Shown in pieces: positions 50,320-62,046 of a stretch of 64,000 nucleotides of DNA. The DNA is from Gracilariopsis chorda (lineage: Eukaryota; Rhodophyta; Florideophyceae; Gracilariales; Gracilariaceae), in NCBI GenBank assembly GCA_003194525.1, contig NBIV01000082.1, forward strand, positions 62,001 to 126,000. The letters run 5' to 3'. The translations under genes were made by a program, and so were the position numbers. The notes under the pieces are model-generated. The model saw only the letters and a list, made by a program, of their open reading frames with translations. It was not told the DNA's origin and made no database searches. The first letter of the stretch is position 1. Every line of letters begins with the position of its first letter.

Positions 50320-52069
50320 CCAAAACAAGTTGTCTACGCACTAGCCAAGTACGTTTGCCCAGAAAACAGGCACATCAAATGCAAAGTAGGTGGGAATATC
50401 CAACGAAACCACTTATTATTTCAATGTCCAAATGTGTACTGCAAAGAAAAGCACCACAAACTTTTATGCCAGAAGAACAAAGGCTTTAACAATGATGCAA
50501 TGCATCTCAGAGCTTTTGTTGCAGAAGATGAACAGGAAACATTGCTGCAAATGTACTAAGTTGTTATCAAACGACGAACGTTACACCCTGACCATGGCAC
50601 ATGCTGTTCATTCTTTCATAAGATCACAACGAAAGAAAAAGCACTTCAAAATGACATACGAATCGTTGTGTTTCACGAAATGCCGATATCTACAGTGGGA
50701 AACAAAAATATAAGAAATTTTTCCAAGCATAATGACCGCTTCTCTTGGGAAAAGTTCGCAGCGTCATCCTCAATCTGACCGAACTTTTAGAAGGGGAAAT
50801 AGCAAAGGAATTGAAACAAGTCAGCAGAGGTGCGATTCTTCACGACGGCTCAAGTTGCGGTGGCGTTAATTATATTGGACTGTACGCGTCATACACTTTG
50901 GAAGTGAGAAATGGTGCCCCCGACACTGGACCGACTTCATGCGAAACAGTGAAGCTAGCACTGTTGTCGTGTTCACCAATGACTAACATTGAATTGAATG
51001 ACAGTAACAATGAGGAATCTGAACTCGATATTGAAGAGGCTGCTACATTCTGCGCCAACACTCACGCTACGCATATTAAGTCAATTTTTAACTTTTACGA
51101 CATCAAAGTGCTCTCATCGGCAGTATGTCAAATTTCCCACACTTGTAGGGTCAACAAGAAGGTGGCAAAATTACTGTGCATACCACATGTCGCATGCAAA
51201 AGCCATCTATTGAATCTAGAGGTCAACTACATGGTCCGTATGATATCTGATTGGGATACTACTATTGTTTCTGTTCATGCCAAAATGTTGCAATGCAAGC
51301 AGCATCTGCAGAACCCTGCGCTGCTGCGTAACGTAATTGATTTACGTCCTGTGCTGCACAATCAGACGCGGTAGTCTGGGAAGTTGTACATGTTGGAACG
51401 TTTCTTGCGTATACGAGATGAGCTCATTGAAGTAAGTCAAGATGACCGTTCCCATTTGATTGTGAACAGGAGTCAGGCTTTTAAGAACAAAGTACTGAGG
51501 TACTGCCAGCAACTAATTCAAATTGATTTGACAACGAAAGAGTTGCAGACGAGAAACATTTGGCTATCACATTGCCAGAACGCTTTGGATTTGCATTGTG
51601 ACGATGTCAGAGATGGATTTCATTACTCAAACTCTCCATTCTTTCTCTGCGTTTTGAAGAACCGGTACATCACAAACGACGCAAAGATCTTGTATGATCT
51701 GTTGTTTGAGAGTGGTGTTTGGAAGATCCAGGATAACCGGGTGGCGGGAATTACCAATTCAGGAAAGATTGCGTGCCAAACACTTTTGCTTCCCGTAGAA
51801 AATTCTGATGATGATTTAGTTGTGATATCAGACAATTTTCTTACTACAAAGAGCGCTTGTACCGTCGTAAGCGTCGCAAAATTATTGCGGAAGCATGTTA
51901 CATGAACTGTGATTATAGTTTGGGTTCTGTTGCTGAATTAGAGTGCTTGTGGTCTATTGCGTACAAGATTGTTACAGATGATGGTATGCGAATGACTCCA
52001 CAACTGTTTGAGTCTATTACTTTGCTTCGTGTGAATGAACTATTTTGGGACATTCATTCAGTTCAATAA
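50320..52069 (+). pseudogene. hAT transposase, main part (broken)
   Basis: The N-terminal part has a Cys/His-containing DNA-binding region (RHIKCKVGGNIQRNH, FQCPNVYCKEKHH), possibly a degraded BED-type finger. The core has ILHDGSSCGGVNYIGLYASY, the hAT motif around the first catalytic Asp, and PHVACKSHLLNLEVNYMV, matching the Cys-x2-His-x-Leu-Asn-Leu block. The C-terminal dimerisation region, near 51920-52069, reads LGSVAELECLWSIAYKIVTD and FESITLLRVNELFW. These lie in different frames (50745-51374, 51384-51905, 51857-52069), so several frame changes and a stop at 51372-51374 inactivate it. The family order is clear. Confidence 0.7.
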
Positions 52070-52255
52070 GCTTGTGCTCTTTCTATGAATGAGCTTTAGA
52101 GTATGTAGTTACTAAAATTGCAATCCCGATTGCTTTTGGAAAGAAGAGATTGCGATTGGGACTGCTTATGGTAAAGATATTGCAATAAGAATTGGGATTG
52201 CTGTGAGAAGCGGCAATCCCCTTCCCATCATATTGGTTTCATGCCTGCTTTTGGG

Positions 52256-53230
52256 TATTGTAGCTCTTTTGTAACTGCGAAGAATAGAAGAATACATTAC
52301 TCATGTTAATCAATCCAGGTTCTGAAGGCAATGGAGTTCTTGGGAGCTGCAGTAGCCCATAGGCCGCTAGCCTGTGTTCTGCCTCTCGCTTAAGCGTAGA
52401 ACGGGTCTTACGAATCCTCATCGTTGAAAGATTGCTCATTGCCCTCTGTAGCGGCACTTCCTGACTTTATCTCCCTTCTCTTCTCATCTTGTTGCGCTGC
52501 TTTCCGAATTAAAATCTCTTTCATTGATATTATAGGGCCCAATTCGCGAAAGAGGTCAACCGGGGATGACTTGAGACATTCTTTCGGTACCTGCAAGCCT
52601 TCATTGCGTGCTCTTTCTAGCTTATTTACTCCTGATTATAAGGCTTTTGTAAAAACCGTGCCAGGTGGTACTCTGCATCGGTTAAGAATTTTTTTAGCTG
52701 TCGGCTCTAGATAAGTTCAGAAACTGAGCCGGGAGTCCAGTACCCCTCCTAGACATTTTGCGCTTTTTGATGGCGCAACTTCTACTGTATCGACTAGGGG
52801 GCTTTTTTCGGTTTCGACCGCTTCTTGGTGAACGGCACCACGACAATTTTCGATGCGTTCATCCTTATGTCGTGCGTCTTGCAATATTCTTCCAGGTGTT
52901 TCAATGCAGTCTGGAACACTATTTGGCACTCTCCAAGGTATTTTCTTTGTGCCTACATCGCCGTGTCGTCAGCAAACTGACTAGTATCGATGTTTGGGCA
53001 CCATTCTTTGATGTAATTTGGGCGCTCGGTAACATTGTAGTACAGTGGGTACTATATGCGCTCCTAAGGATAGGCTCTTAGGGAAGATTCCTAACGTAAT
53101 ACTTGTATTTTCTAACTGGTGCCACGCAGCACACCAATCCAGAGGATTCGTTCTAGCGGACTGTAATTCAATTAGGTAGAATAACCTAACTTAGATTCTT
53201 ATAGGGTACAGTAGGTAGTTTTTGTTGAGG
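52256..53230 (-). pseudogene. LINE reverse transcriptase, palm and C-terminal part (broken)
   Basis: The active-site box FADDTAM is encoded at about 52965-52976 on the minus strand. It is followed by a helix FQTALKHLEEYCKTHDIRMN and ASKIVVVPFTKK, the usual LINE sequence after the FADD box (Asn-x-x-Lys-Thr region), and later KSAKCLGGVLDSRLSF, the conserved Leu-Gly-x-x-Leu-Asp block. A stop lies directly after FADDTAM and others follow. N-terminal RT motifs are not clear here; a LINE RT N-terminal part lies at 62330-62900 on the same strand and may be another copy or the separated start of this one. Confidence 0.7.
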
Positions 53231-53775
53231 TCAGCTCGCGGGACTATATAATGCGCCAATGGAACTCCACCTGCAGGGAAGTAAACCAAAGCACCCTCGA
53301 GGCTTGTTATTGTTCGTCTGGTGCAACCTCGTGTCGTTTCCTTAGGATGCTCTCCTCTTGCATCAACCACTGCACCTGCCTTCTTAGGCACAGGCACCGG
53401 TCCAGATCTGGTACATGTCGAAATGATCCCCAGCTCAGCCCTGAACTCCTTAAGGACGGAAAAATTACCAATGGTGCGCCGCACCTCGCGGTGAACGTTA
53501 AACATCCTCGGGGCTCTGCCTTTATATCTCCGTATCGGATCCTTGCAGTTGAAAATGTGGTTCCTGGTGGTGACAAACTTGGCCACACGCTGCATACTGG
53601 GGACTTCTTTTGTGAACGGATATATGCGTACCACCTATCCATGCCTGCGGAAGGTGACATTTCATCATGCCGCCCCTGCATCTATCGTGTGCGCATCTCC
53701 TGGACACGACGCAAAAGCGCGTCAACTGGGTAGGCTTCTAAAATAGACGCAGTCGAACAAACTCCAGGTAGTAAA
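53231..53775. other. Unassigned sequence with a block repeated near 62.1 kb
   Basis: No gene is certain. A block at about 53285-53345 is similar to 62050-62110; on the minus strand both read with a shared QASRVL segment. It may belong to the LINE, to LTR-G or to a further element. A long minus-strand open frame (53191-53634) crosses it without a recognisable motif. Confidence 0.35.
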
Positions 53776-55825
53776 ATGCTTCAGATACCCGCAAGGAGCC
53801 GGGACGAAGTCTGCGTGCAATCATCCACCTCAGGTTTGTCCTCCTTGCAGGGGAGCCCTCAATTTAGTACGAAGCAACACTCAATGATGGCAAATGGTTT
53901 CATGGAAGTAGTGCCATCTATTCCCTTCAGGTTTGTCGATGCCAATCTTAAGGAGTCTCTTTTAAGGCTCCACAAGGGCATCGCAGTGAGTATAGCTCTG
54001 CCGACTTCTACAGGACTGGCTCAGATCCCGCTAAAGAAATACCTCGCCGTACAGGACACTGTCACTGCATGGGGACTGAATTTTCACCGTCGCCTCCTAA
54101 GGAGACACTCCCTGGCCCATGACAGGAGAAGCTCCAAATTGGCGAAGAATTCGTAAAGAATCACTAGCGGATAATAGAAATGTTATCCGTCTTTGAGGAT
54201 ATATGTTCCAGCCATTTGAGCCAAGTGAACTTAACCAAGCACCGGATCCAGTTAGCATCTGAGGCTAAACCAGTACATCAACTCCCCAGGAGAGCCGGAT
54301 CCCATGCATGCGATTTTAAGCGTGAAGAGATCCAACGCATGTTGGACAAGGGCATGATTGAGCTTTCCACCTCCGAATAGGCCCCCCCGGTGGTGTTCGC
54401 CAAGAAGAAAGGTGGACTGCAGCCAATAGTTTATTGGAGTCATAGCCCCTCCCAGGCGGAGTGGAACTACTCCACCTCTGAACGGGAATGTCTCGCAATC
54501 GTGTGGGCGGTGCTACTACTGTGAACCTACGTGGAGGGTACTCGTTTCACTTTGAGGTCTCATAATGCTCCACTGAACTGGATATTGTTCTTGACGGACG
54601 CCTTCGGACGCAGAGAAAGTTGGAGGTTGCGCCTGCTGGAGTACGAGTTTGGTATGGCCCACCGCCCAAGCGTGAAACACCAGACAGTGGCCGCTCTGTC
54701 CGGTACATCCACCGATGGAGAAGATACAACCCCCTTGGAGGACACTGTTCTGTGCCTCACACTATGTGGCACGGAGGAAGGAAGCGAACCTGCAGGGGAC
54801 TCCGTGGAATTTAGTAACCCCAGTGGAAGATATGCTGGTAATCCTGAGGTGATGGCCCTAGTTGAGGAGGAGAAGGAAGTACTACCCATAACCATGGAGG
54901 AAGTTTTGAAGGAGCAGAGCACGTAACCTTTCTGTAAGGAGATTCTCGCCACTGCTTTGTACACAACATCCCTCTTCGATATAGATCAGGATGGCGTGTT
55001 GGTGCGCCGCCTCGACGGCGCACTCTAAACGGTAGTCCCGGCCAGTCTGCGGGCTATGTTTCTGTATCTTTCGCATTATCCGCGCCTCGCAGGACACCAA
55101 GGCAGCTCCCGTATGTATTTCACCATGAGGAAAGAGTTCTACTGGCCGCACATAGCCAACGATGCTTTCCAAACAGTGGAGGACTGTCGTTCATGCGCCG
55201 CCACAAGGGGTACAATAAGGAAGCATAGCATGCCCTTAAACTTTTTTACTCCTTCAGATCCTTTGGAGTTTGTGGCCATGCATATATTGGGCCCTCTACC
55301 GAAGTCAGAGCGAGGATGCCGTTATATCCTGGTTATCACCGACCGGTTTTTGAAGCTCACCCGCACCATTTCTCTGAGGAGCACCATGGCTGGATTTATT
55401 GCCGACGCTTTTCCGGAGAATTGGGTCTACCCGTACGGGATAGCCCTATACCTTGTCACGGATAATGGTCCTCAATTTGCAGTGAAACTATTCGGCGCCA
55501 CCTCAGGAATGCTTGGGATGAAACAGCTGTTTACCACCGCCTATCATCCCCAGACGAATGGTCAAGCCGAGAACTTCAACAAGACCATCGCATCGAGGTT
55601 AGGACACCTTGTTCAGGACCACGAGAAGGATTGGGACGCATACGTTGTCCCGCTCACGTATGAGTACAACCTTCAAATGCACTGCTGCACAATGACTTCA
55701 TCGATCAATCTAGTGCTGTCACGGATTCCGCCAAGTGCCGTGATTGTGAGGCGCGTCACGGCGCACGCTTCAGGCAGTCCTCAGGCCCCCACGGCAGCCC
55801 AAGCAAAAAGGGCAACCGTGAGACA
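53776..55825 (+). pseudogene. LTR-G: pol relic of a gypsy element related to LTR-A (fossil)
   Basis: Plus-strand fragments of a gypsy pol in the right order. First a part following the protease (SMMANGFMEVVPSIPFRF), which matches the corresponding part of LTR-A (LALANGIVSISPDVPFRI). Then short reverse transcriptase and RNase H pieces (CDFKREEIQRMLDKGMIELS, WNYSTSERECLAIVWAV, WRLRLLEYEFGMAHRPSVKH). The integrase comes last, with FVAMHILGPLPKSERGCRYI, LVTDNGPQFAVKLF and AYHPQTNGQAENFN. Much of the reverse transcriptase is missing. It is badly broken and old. No LTR of its own was found; on the right it runs into LTR-H. Confidence 0.75.
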
Positions 55826-56544
55826 GTATAGTAGAATACAGGTCCAAAGTCCAAGTGGGGAAGTAGTACCAATGAGGGTAGCGGCAGCAGAGTACCAGCA
55901 ACTAGGTTGACAGTCCACTGGGGTCTAGTTGTGTCTTGGGCACCTTCTCACGTGCAGGCACAATTGGCGGGTGTTATCTGATTTCCCTACAGGTCGGGTG
56001 CCCTCGTAACGATGGCTTGGAACCCTGTATCCGCTTGGAGCTTGAGGGCGACTAGAGGACGGAGGTGGTGCTTGCCTTTACTGCTCAGTGGCCGGCTGCA
56101 CCCGAGCCAACTAAGATAGTCGGTGAGATGCTCTAGACCACCGGTACCTACTACTAGAAAATTAAATAAAATACTACACTATTCTACCGTGCACTGTGCT
56201 GCAGTACCAGGTTTACTGGAGGTCACACTTCAGATCACAATTATCTACCACCCACGTGGCTAATTTTGGCACGAGCCAGCAGTTCTCTGGTCCTTCGTTC
56301 ACCTCTTCGGCACTCTAGCTTGCCAGTCATCTGGCCCTATTGTACTACATACTCCCCCCGTTAGTTGCTGCCGCCTCGGCAGAATCCACCGTCGTCCAAC
56401 TTTTCCCTGATGTCCATTTCCGTGCACTTCTGTTTAAAGGTTGGTAGGGATAGCTGCACTAGCGCTGATTGCGATCCCACTTGTCGATTGACTCGTTTAG
56501 CATCCCCCTACTAGGCCTTAATAAGCGCTGGGAAGGGACATTGA

Positions 56545-58646
56545 ATGCCCATTGGTCGTGCCCGCCTCCCTGTTTCGTATCAAATGCCAGTGGCCACGGG
56601 GATGAGTACATCACTTGTGGATCTATTGGGAACCCACGTCTACGACCGGGGTGTCGCTACTGCACGTTCGCAACCACTTCGTTCGCTCAGCTTCTTTTGG
56701 GTCGTCCCTTCTATCAGCACGGCGATTGCCCACGGGGGCCGTTGGTCTTCACGTTATAGTGCCCCCAGAAACCTACCAATACCACCGCTGTCCATTCTGC
56801 TTTGTGACTACTCCACTCGGCATGTCTTTTGGAACATATATGTACTTAACCCCTTGGAGCCTTCGCCCGCTGTACGAAGACAGTGAATGCATCCCGCTGT
56901 CGGCCGTCAGTGTTGAATCCTCTCGAATGGTTTTAGTCCCCGCCAGCAGCGCTTACGTCCATCCTGGGGAGAGGTATGACCATACCCTGGGGTGCAGTCC
57001 GATGGCCGTGAAGATCACACATTTGCCCGGTTCGGTCAAGGATTTCATCTGCTGCCAAGACCAATATTTTGACGCCCGCATATTCGCGGCAATTCCGAAT
57101 TATGTCTGTGAGAAGAAGAACGGGCGAGAGACCTCTTAGTACAACCGTTGGCTACATCTCTCCGCGGACGTCCAAGCAGTGGCGCGTTGCTCGTAGCGTG
57201 GTCCGCCCGGACATGCCGTAAGTCCAATGCCACAAAGAAGAAGATTACCAATGGAGGGCTAGCCGGCTCCTCGCGGACCTATATCTCTTACACGGTGACC
57301 CCTGGTGTTAACTCCCCCCTAGATACCATAACCTTCTGGCGCTGATGTGGTACAAGCTGCCATATGATCAGCTGTACTGGATTACCAACAGTTCCTATTA
57401 GAATGACATGATCTAACCCGACGGCCGTATCCGGACGAATTTGAAGTACTTCTTCTGCTGGCATCAGGTCGAACTCCATGACACGCCGCCGTCCAGTAAG
57501 GCCAACGTCTATCTTCCCATGCCGTCGGTCTCTGCGAGCCCTGAGGCACCCATATGGCATGTATCTAATCTCCTTATGGTCCCTACTCTGTCCATTGTGG
57601 CTTACAACACCACCCAGCTCCAAGGCGATTTCCATCAGCGACTCCCTTGGCTTACCTGGCAGGTCTTCTTTGTCGAATGGGCAGTATTCTGCCTCATGGC
57701 CTTTTTGTATACCGCTAGTACCGGCGTGCATGCCAATGTCCGTAAGACAGACCATCGTATTTAGAATGACGAAATCATTTCGAGTCTTGAGGGCCGATTG
57801 GTGCCCCTGCCTCCCCGCCACATCGCGTTCATTCGCGAGCTAGGGGTGCAGAACATAGTCCGAGAGACCGCGTATAGCGCAGAGCACACGAAGGAGCTTT
57901 TAGATTATGTCCCGCAGGTCGATTCGGCGAGGAACCCTCGATACCTGTTGTACGAATACGACGCAGACGAGTTCTGGGCGATTCCGGAGCATTTTTAGGG
58001 TCGCGACGATGGCAAACACTACGAGGCGAAGCCCTTATTCGATACCCTAATCGACGTACCGCGTCAGACCATCCCGGACTGTTATCCTCAGGCGATTGGG
58101 TTTGATGTCGCTTGCCTGTGACCTCTTTCTGATGGTCCGTAAACCGTGCCTGTCCCTGCTTCTTCTTGGGTGCCACCTTTAGAGCAACCCGTGGTCGAGC
58201 ATCCTGAGACGTCCATTGGTCCAACAGCCACCGTTACTAGTCCACTCGATTCTTTGACAGTCACTACGTCAGCGCCGCCTCCACCACCTGCGATATCTGT
58301 GGCCGTAACTCGAGTCTATGGGGAACTCGTCGACGTTTGCCGTTGGGCAGGCGTAACCAAGCCCATTGAGATCGGCGAGGCGTTGCTTGTGGTGCAGTCA
58401 TGGTTCCGTAGGGCGTCGCGGTACGAGTCCATGGTGGAGAGGAGCCAAGAGGTCATAGAGGCATTGGCGACCATTCTGGAGGAGAACGCTAAAGTTCTTT
58501 CACCTTCTGTGGCCACCAAGTTGGATAACCAATTCGGTCCGAACCTGACGGGCAGCGAAAATTCTCCGCCTGACTCTTCCGCGTCAGCCCATAGCCCAGC
58601 TCGCAAGCACGCGCGCATCGGTTATTCCGCTGGTCTTTCGGCCTAA
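56545..58646 (+). pseudogene. Relative of the LTR-A antisense ORF (fossil)
   Basis: Several plus-strand segments align in order with the 595-residue antisense protein of LTR-A. MYLTPWSLRPLYEDSE parallels LRLAPWFHPVAVLNEG. YFFCWHQVELHDTPPSS parallels YFIPYQNVEIERIAPPH. PWLTWQVFFVEWAVFCLMAF parallels GLWSIVVTEWAARTAAYI. ELLDYVPQVD with YLLYEYDADEFWAI parallels VLQLLGYIDSV with FIYFDPWEFREI. The final part (about 58146-58646) is helical and Ser/Pro-rich, with no clear counterpart. Function unknown. The similarity was found by eye. The copy is broken. Confidence 0.6.
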
Positions 58647-58664
58647 CTGGTCGTTGGCGTATTA

Positions 58665-58670
58665 AATAAA
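58665..58670 (+). terminator. Putative poly(A) signal after the LTR-H antisense ORF relic
   Basis: AATAAA, 18 bp after the stop of the ORF relic. The partner element LTR-A has AATAAA at 7003-7008 after its intact ORF. Confidence 0.4.
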
Positions 58671-58699
58671 GCCTTGAGTCTTCCATACTGTCCAAATGG

Positions 58700-61450
58700 G
58701 TCGTAGTTTAGGATTTCTACGCTGATATTCGTCTTTCAGGCCCTGAGTCCTTATTCAAATCCCATGGTCCGTGTTTTTTGAGGTCAAAACTTACGCCTTT
58801 GGCCATCATTCCACCTTTCAGAGTCATGAATCCAGTTGTAAGCAACGCGCAGAGGCGCGTGAAAAAGCTCAACATGAGACATCTTCGATGGAGATTCAAT
58901 CAGAGCATCCACTATAGTCACACCATACACCGTTTCATTTGCTGCTAGCTCTGCGGATACGAAGTTCGATCCCCGATGGACGTGCAGAAAGTCTGGTGGA
59001 CCGAGGTATACACTAATCTAACATCCTAAAATAGATTTCCAAACATGCTGAGACGTCATGTTCTTCAGAAACTGAGCTGAATTGAAAGGCGTTGCTTCAT
59101 CAACAAGATGCAGTATAGGACGGCTGTTAATGTACATTACGTCAATGGCAACGATATGGTTGAAGTGCAAGTCATCTTTTCTTATCATAACCTGGAAACG
59201 GCGAGGCTTGGCGGCATGCTGAATGCAGATGTCACATTCGCGAAGAATATCCTCAACAACCTTGTGTACAGACCCATACAGATTATCCCCACTAGCCCGC
59301 TTCAGCAAATTGTACAGGGCTTGTACAGAAAGATGACCAAATACGCGATAGAGCTTTCGTAGTTCCGACTCGGTGTATAACGCAAAAACCTAAATCTTCG
59401 GGTCTCCAACGACGCACAAGAAAGTAGTTCTCCATAACTAAGTCCTGCTCAGCATTCTTAAATCTGACAATCTCGTCCTGAATACTGAAGTCTAGCCCGT
59501 TGTTCTTCATTTCCTTCATACTGAGAGGCGATGGCACATTATCTTTCATGATTTAGAATGTAACTTAAATCACAAGATGAAGACCCTTAAAATGAACAGG
59601 GACTACAGCAGTACCGATTGCATTGATTGTGCTCCCAATTCCAACATCGATCGACGTGAATCTGTATCAATGTTCATTCTAACGTTGAGCTCCTCGCAGT
59701 ATGCGCGATACGGGTTGTAAGAACTACAGAAGAGATGTTGGCACACGAGTCAATAGTCCTTTGAATCGTGGAGCTTCTCCCATAGAAAGGGCGGAGAACA
59801 TAGCTGCCATGTCGGCTTGAAGGTCGATAGAGAACGTCCTGCAGTGTAAAAATGCTTATTTTGCCAGATAGGCTTCAGTGCCCCGTTGCAGATTGTGGAC
59901 ATCTCTTGCAAGACCTTCAATTTCTTCTAAGTCAGAGAATTTAGCTTCCCATGGAGTCCCTGTTGGTTCCTGAGATTCAGTGAGCTGTTCACATATATAT
60001 GTAACATTCTTTACACTCAGCATTGCGGAAGGGTGGGAAGCTTTCAGACGGATGATTGATGCTCGAACCCCATCAGAAGAGTGACACCTATAAGCCCTGT
60101 GATTATTTCCGCATACATAGCAGCCTTTCAATTCCTTAATCAATCTGAAGGATAACGTTCGGGGACGTCTGTAGCGTTGGTATGGGACAGTAGAGGAAAA
60201 AGAATTCCTTGCTTCACCGCCGTAGCGTCTGCCGAGGCCATACAGTACAGAATTGTCACCAACGTCCTGATTAATATAGACACTGGCAGGCCTTGAATCG
60301 TGGGGCAAGAACGTCGCTTTGCAATTCACCGCTTCCTGAGCTGTCTTTGGGAGTCGTTTACGAATTTATTGTTGTATTCGATCAAAATCGCAGATAATCA
60401 AAACCTGTTCGCGCAGCAGTTTGTCATGCTGATAGTTTGCAGACAACTGCTTCTGAAGAGTGGAGAGTTTCACGGCGCAGCACGAAGTACCTCTGCCTCA
60501 ATGTTTTAAGGATCTTCCCTCATCCCTTCGGAGAGCTTCAGAGTCTGCCTTCGAACAAAAACAAGATTGCGCTATTTTTCTCTTGTATAAAAATCAAAGA
60601 GCTTCTGGCGGAGGCCGTCGAAAGTATCTTCGGTGCTATATACTCTTCTGTTGTACGAAAGAGCTTCTTCTTTCAACATGAAAGGAAAGGCTTCGGCCTT
60701 TTCGTGCTCAGTAAGGCGGCACACACGATCCAACGTCTCGTACAGCACGAATGCGAAAGAAACCCCTTCATTGCATTGATCATTGAACTTTTCACGGCCT
60801 TGATAAGCTCGCATAAGTCCATTAATGCTGAGAGAGTAGCTGTTATATATACTCTCTTGAGCGTGGGATGGATTTCATGTACTAGAAGGATTCTTATTAA
60901 GTTTTTTCAGGTCACAAACAGCAGTATTGGTACCTGCAGCTGGCCTCTCAGATTCATTTGTAGGTCCTGTGGATATACGATGATGCTCATGTCTATCATC
61001 TCCTGCAGAACGATGATGAGTTTCTCCTTCATTATGATTGGCTGGAGCAGCAGAATAACGTGTAGGGATTCCGGCCCTGGTGCTTTCATTTCTTTGCAAT
61101 TCAGTTCTGGAGGCCAAGAGTTGGCTCTCCGAGCCTGCATGAGGTCCAGCAGGAACAAATTACTCTCGCAAAAGACATTCAATAATTGCTTCAGCACGCG
61201 GAAAGAAACGCTTACGAGTAACATGCACAACGTGATAGAGCTGGAATGCCAACCATCTCTGAGCATTTGCTTCGGCATAGCCTCAGTTGTTTGCTTGCGA
61301 AACTTTGTATTGTATTCAATGCAAAGAGACTCTTCAGTAAACCCAGTAGACGTCAAGGCATCCAGCAGACTTTCAAAGTAAGCCTGAACTTCATTTTCAT
61401 AAGCTGCTTTTTCGGGGGAGTGGCAGTAGAGGGAATTGCGTCGGGATCAT
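58700..61450 (-). mobile_element. LTR-I: copia-type retrotransposon relic (gag, protease traces, integrase start)
   Basis: Minus strand. Gag-like segments occupy about 60400-61360 (AFPFMLKEEALSYNRRVYS is the typical core), with a zinc knuckle CYVCGNNHRAYRCH at about 60070-60115. Weak protease-like traces lie between 59560 and 59850. The integrase start at about 59018-59310 has LLKRASGDNLYGSVHKVVED, ECDICIQHAAK and FNHIVAIDVMYINSRPILHL, a zinc pair and a first catalytic Asp region. The rest of the integrase, reverse transcriptase and RNase H are missing. No LTR was found. Broken and old. Its domains resemble those of LTR-C. Confidence 0.6.
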
Positions 61451-62046
61451 CCGCTTCTTAATTGACGGCAAGAATTTGGTTGGTTAAACCTGCATTGGTC
61501 TGAGAACACTACTTGCTGCAGCACAATCAAATGGCGGCGAGTTCAGCGTGCTGTGATATGATTCCTGGCCAGATATGTTGCTTAGTTATATTTGTCGACA
61601 GAAAGAAAGGACATACCCATGAAAGTTATAACTATCGAAAGGCTGGGTTTGAACCACATGCGCGAGCGCGGTAGTTCGTAGAATAGTTGTGCTGGATTCC
61701 AATACTACAAGCAGTGGCTAGTTGGGGCGATGGGCTGAGGTCCAGAGGACAAGCAAACACGGGATAACACGACAGGCGTGGTAGGCGTGGACGTAGCTGA
61801 GCAAGATATTTGAGTCAAGTAAAGTTCGTGGTTGTTATTATTTTTGGCAACCAATACTACACTCTCAAGTGCTACTTAAGCACAACAAAGTATGGAGTTA
61901 CACGCAAATGCACTGATCACACTTTCAACAACGCCATACATCAGTTTGAATTCATTTTCACCATCATAGACATGAAACATACGCGTCAATGTACACTTCA
62001 TCGGACTACAGCCCTCTCCTCCATTTTAAACATTTTCCAATCACGT
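61451..62046. other. Unassigned sequence right of LTR-I
   Basis: No convincing coding sequence. It may include LTR or leader sequence of LTR-I, but there is no second copy in the window to define it. Confidence 0.3.

Larger units (their letters stand above)
44616..52247 (+). mobile_element. hAT DNA transposon inserted in the LINE, itself hosting LTR-F
   Basis: Ends CAGGGATG (44616) and, inverted, CAGGCATG (ending 52247), flanked by CTTTTGGA (44608-44615) and CTTTTGGG (52248-52255), an 8-bp duplication with one change. An 8-bp duplication is typical of hAT. Both subterminal regions carry repeated ATTGCAATC-like motifs (44620-44730 and 52115-52220), which hAT elements often use as transposase binding sites. 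Without LTR-F the element is about 2.3 kb. The transposase is broken. Confidence 0.65.
43860..53230 (-). mobile_element. LINE relic with reverse transcriptase and RNase H, split by a hAT element
   Basis: Reverse transcriptase sequence at 52256-53230 and RNase H sequence at 43860-44607 are both on the minus strand in the LINE order RT then RNase H. The hAT element (44616-52247) lies between them. The LINE reading frame runs up to the right edge of the hAT (SQLQKSYNTQKQ) and continues in phase at its left edge (AVEEIMRNLPDSMCDIW), which shows that the two halves are one element. RNase H after RT is found in I-type LINEs and relatives. 5' and 3' ends were not found; the copy has several stops. 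Confidence 0.7.
55826..58670 (-). mobile_element. LTR-H: relic of an LTR-A-type gypsy element (one LTR plus antisense ORF)
   Basis: An LTR ending GTACTACA at 56349 is followed by a C-rich tract (ACTCCCCCCGTTAG) that, on the minus strand, is a polypurine tract like that of LTR-A. The LTR start is not certain; it lies between about 55826 and 55908. Right of the tract comes a plus-strand ORF relic related to the LTR-A antisense ORF, then AATAAA. The arrangement LTR - purine tract - antisense ORF is the same as at 4246-6915. The gag-pol part is absent; a copia relic follows instead. Badly decayed. Confidence 0.6.

Noticed and set aside
44616-52132. Alternative right end of the hAT element at 52132, flanked by an exact CTTTTGGA
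   Set aside because: The inverted-end match is poorer there (CAATCGGG against CAGGGATG) and the ATTGC-type repeats would be left outside. The end at 52247 gives CAGGCATG and restores LINE phase, with one mismatch in the duplication.
61640-61690. tRNA-like B box (GGTTCAAACC on the minus strand)
   Set aside because: No A box or acceptor stem at the right distance; could be a SINE remnant, but a single box is not enough.
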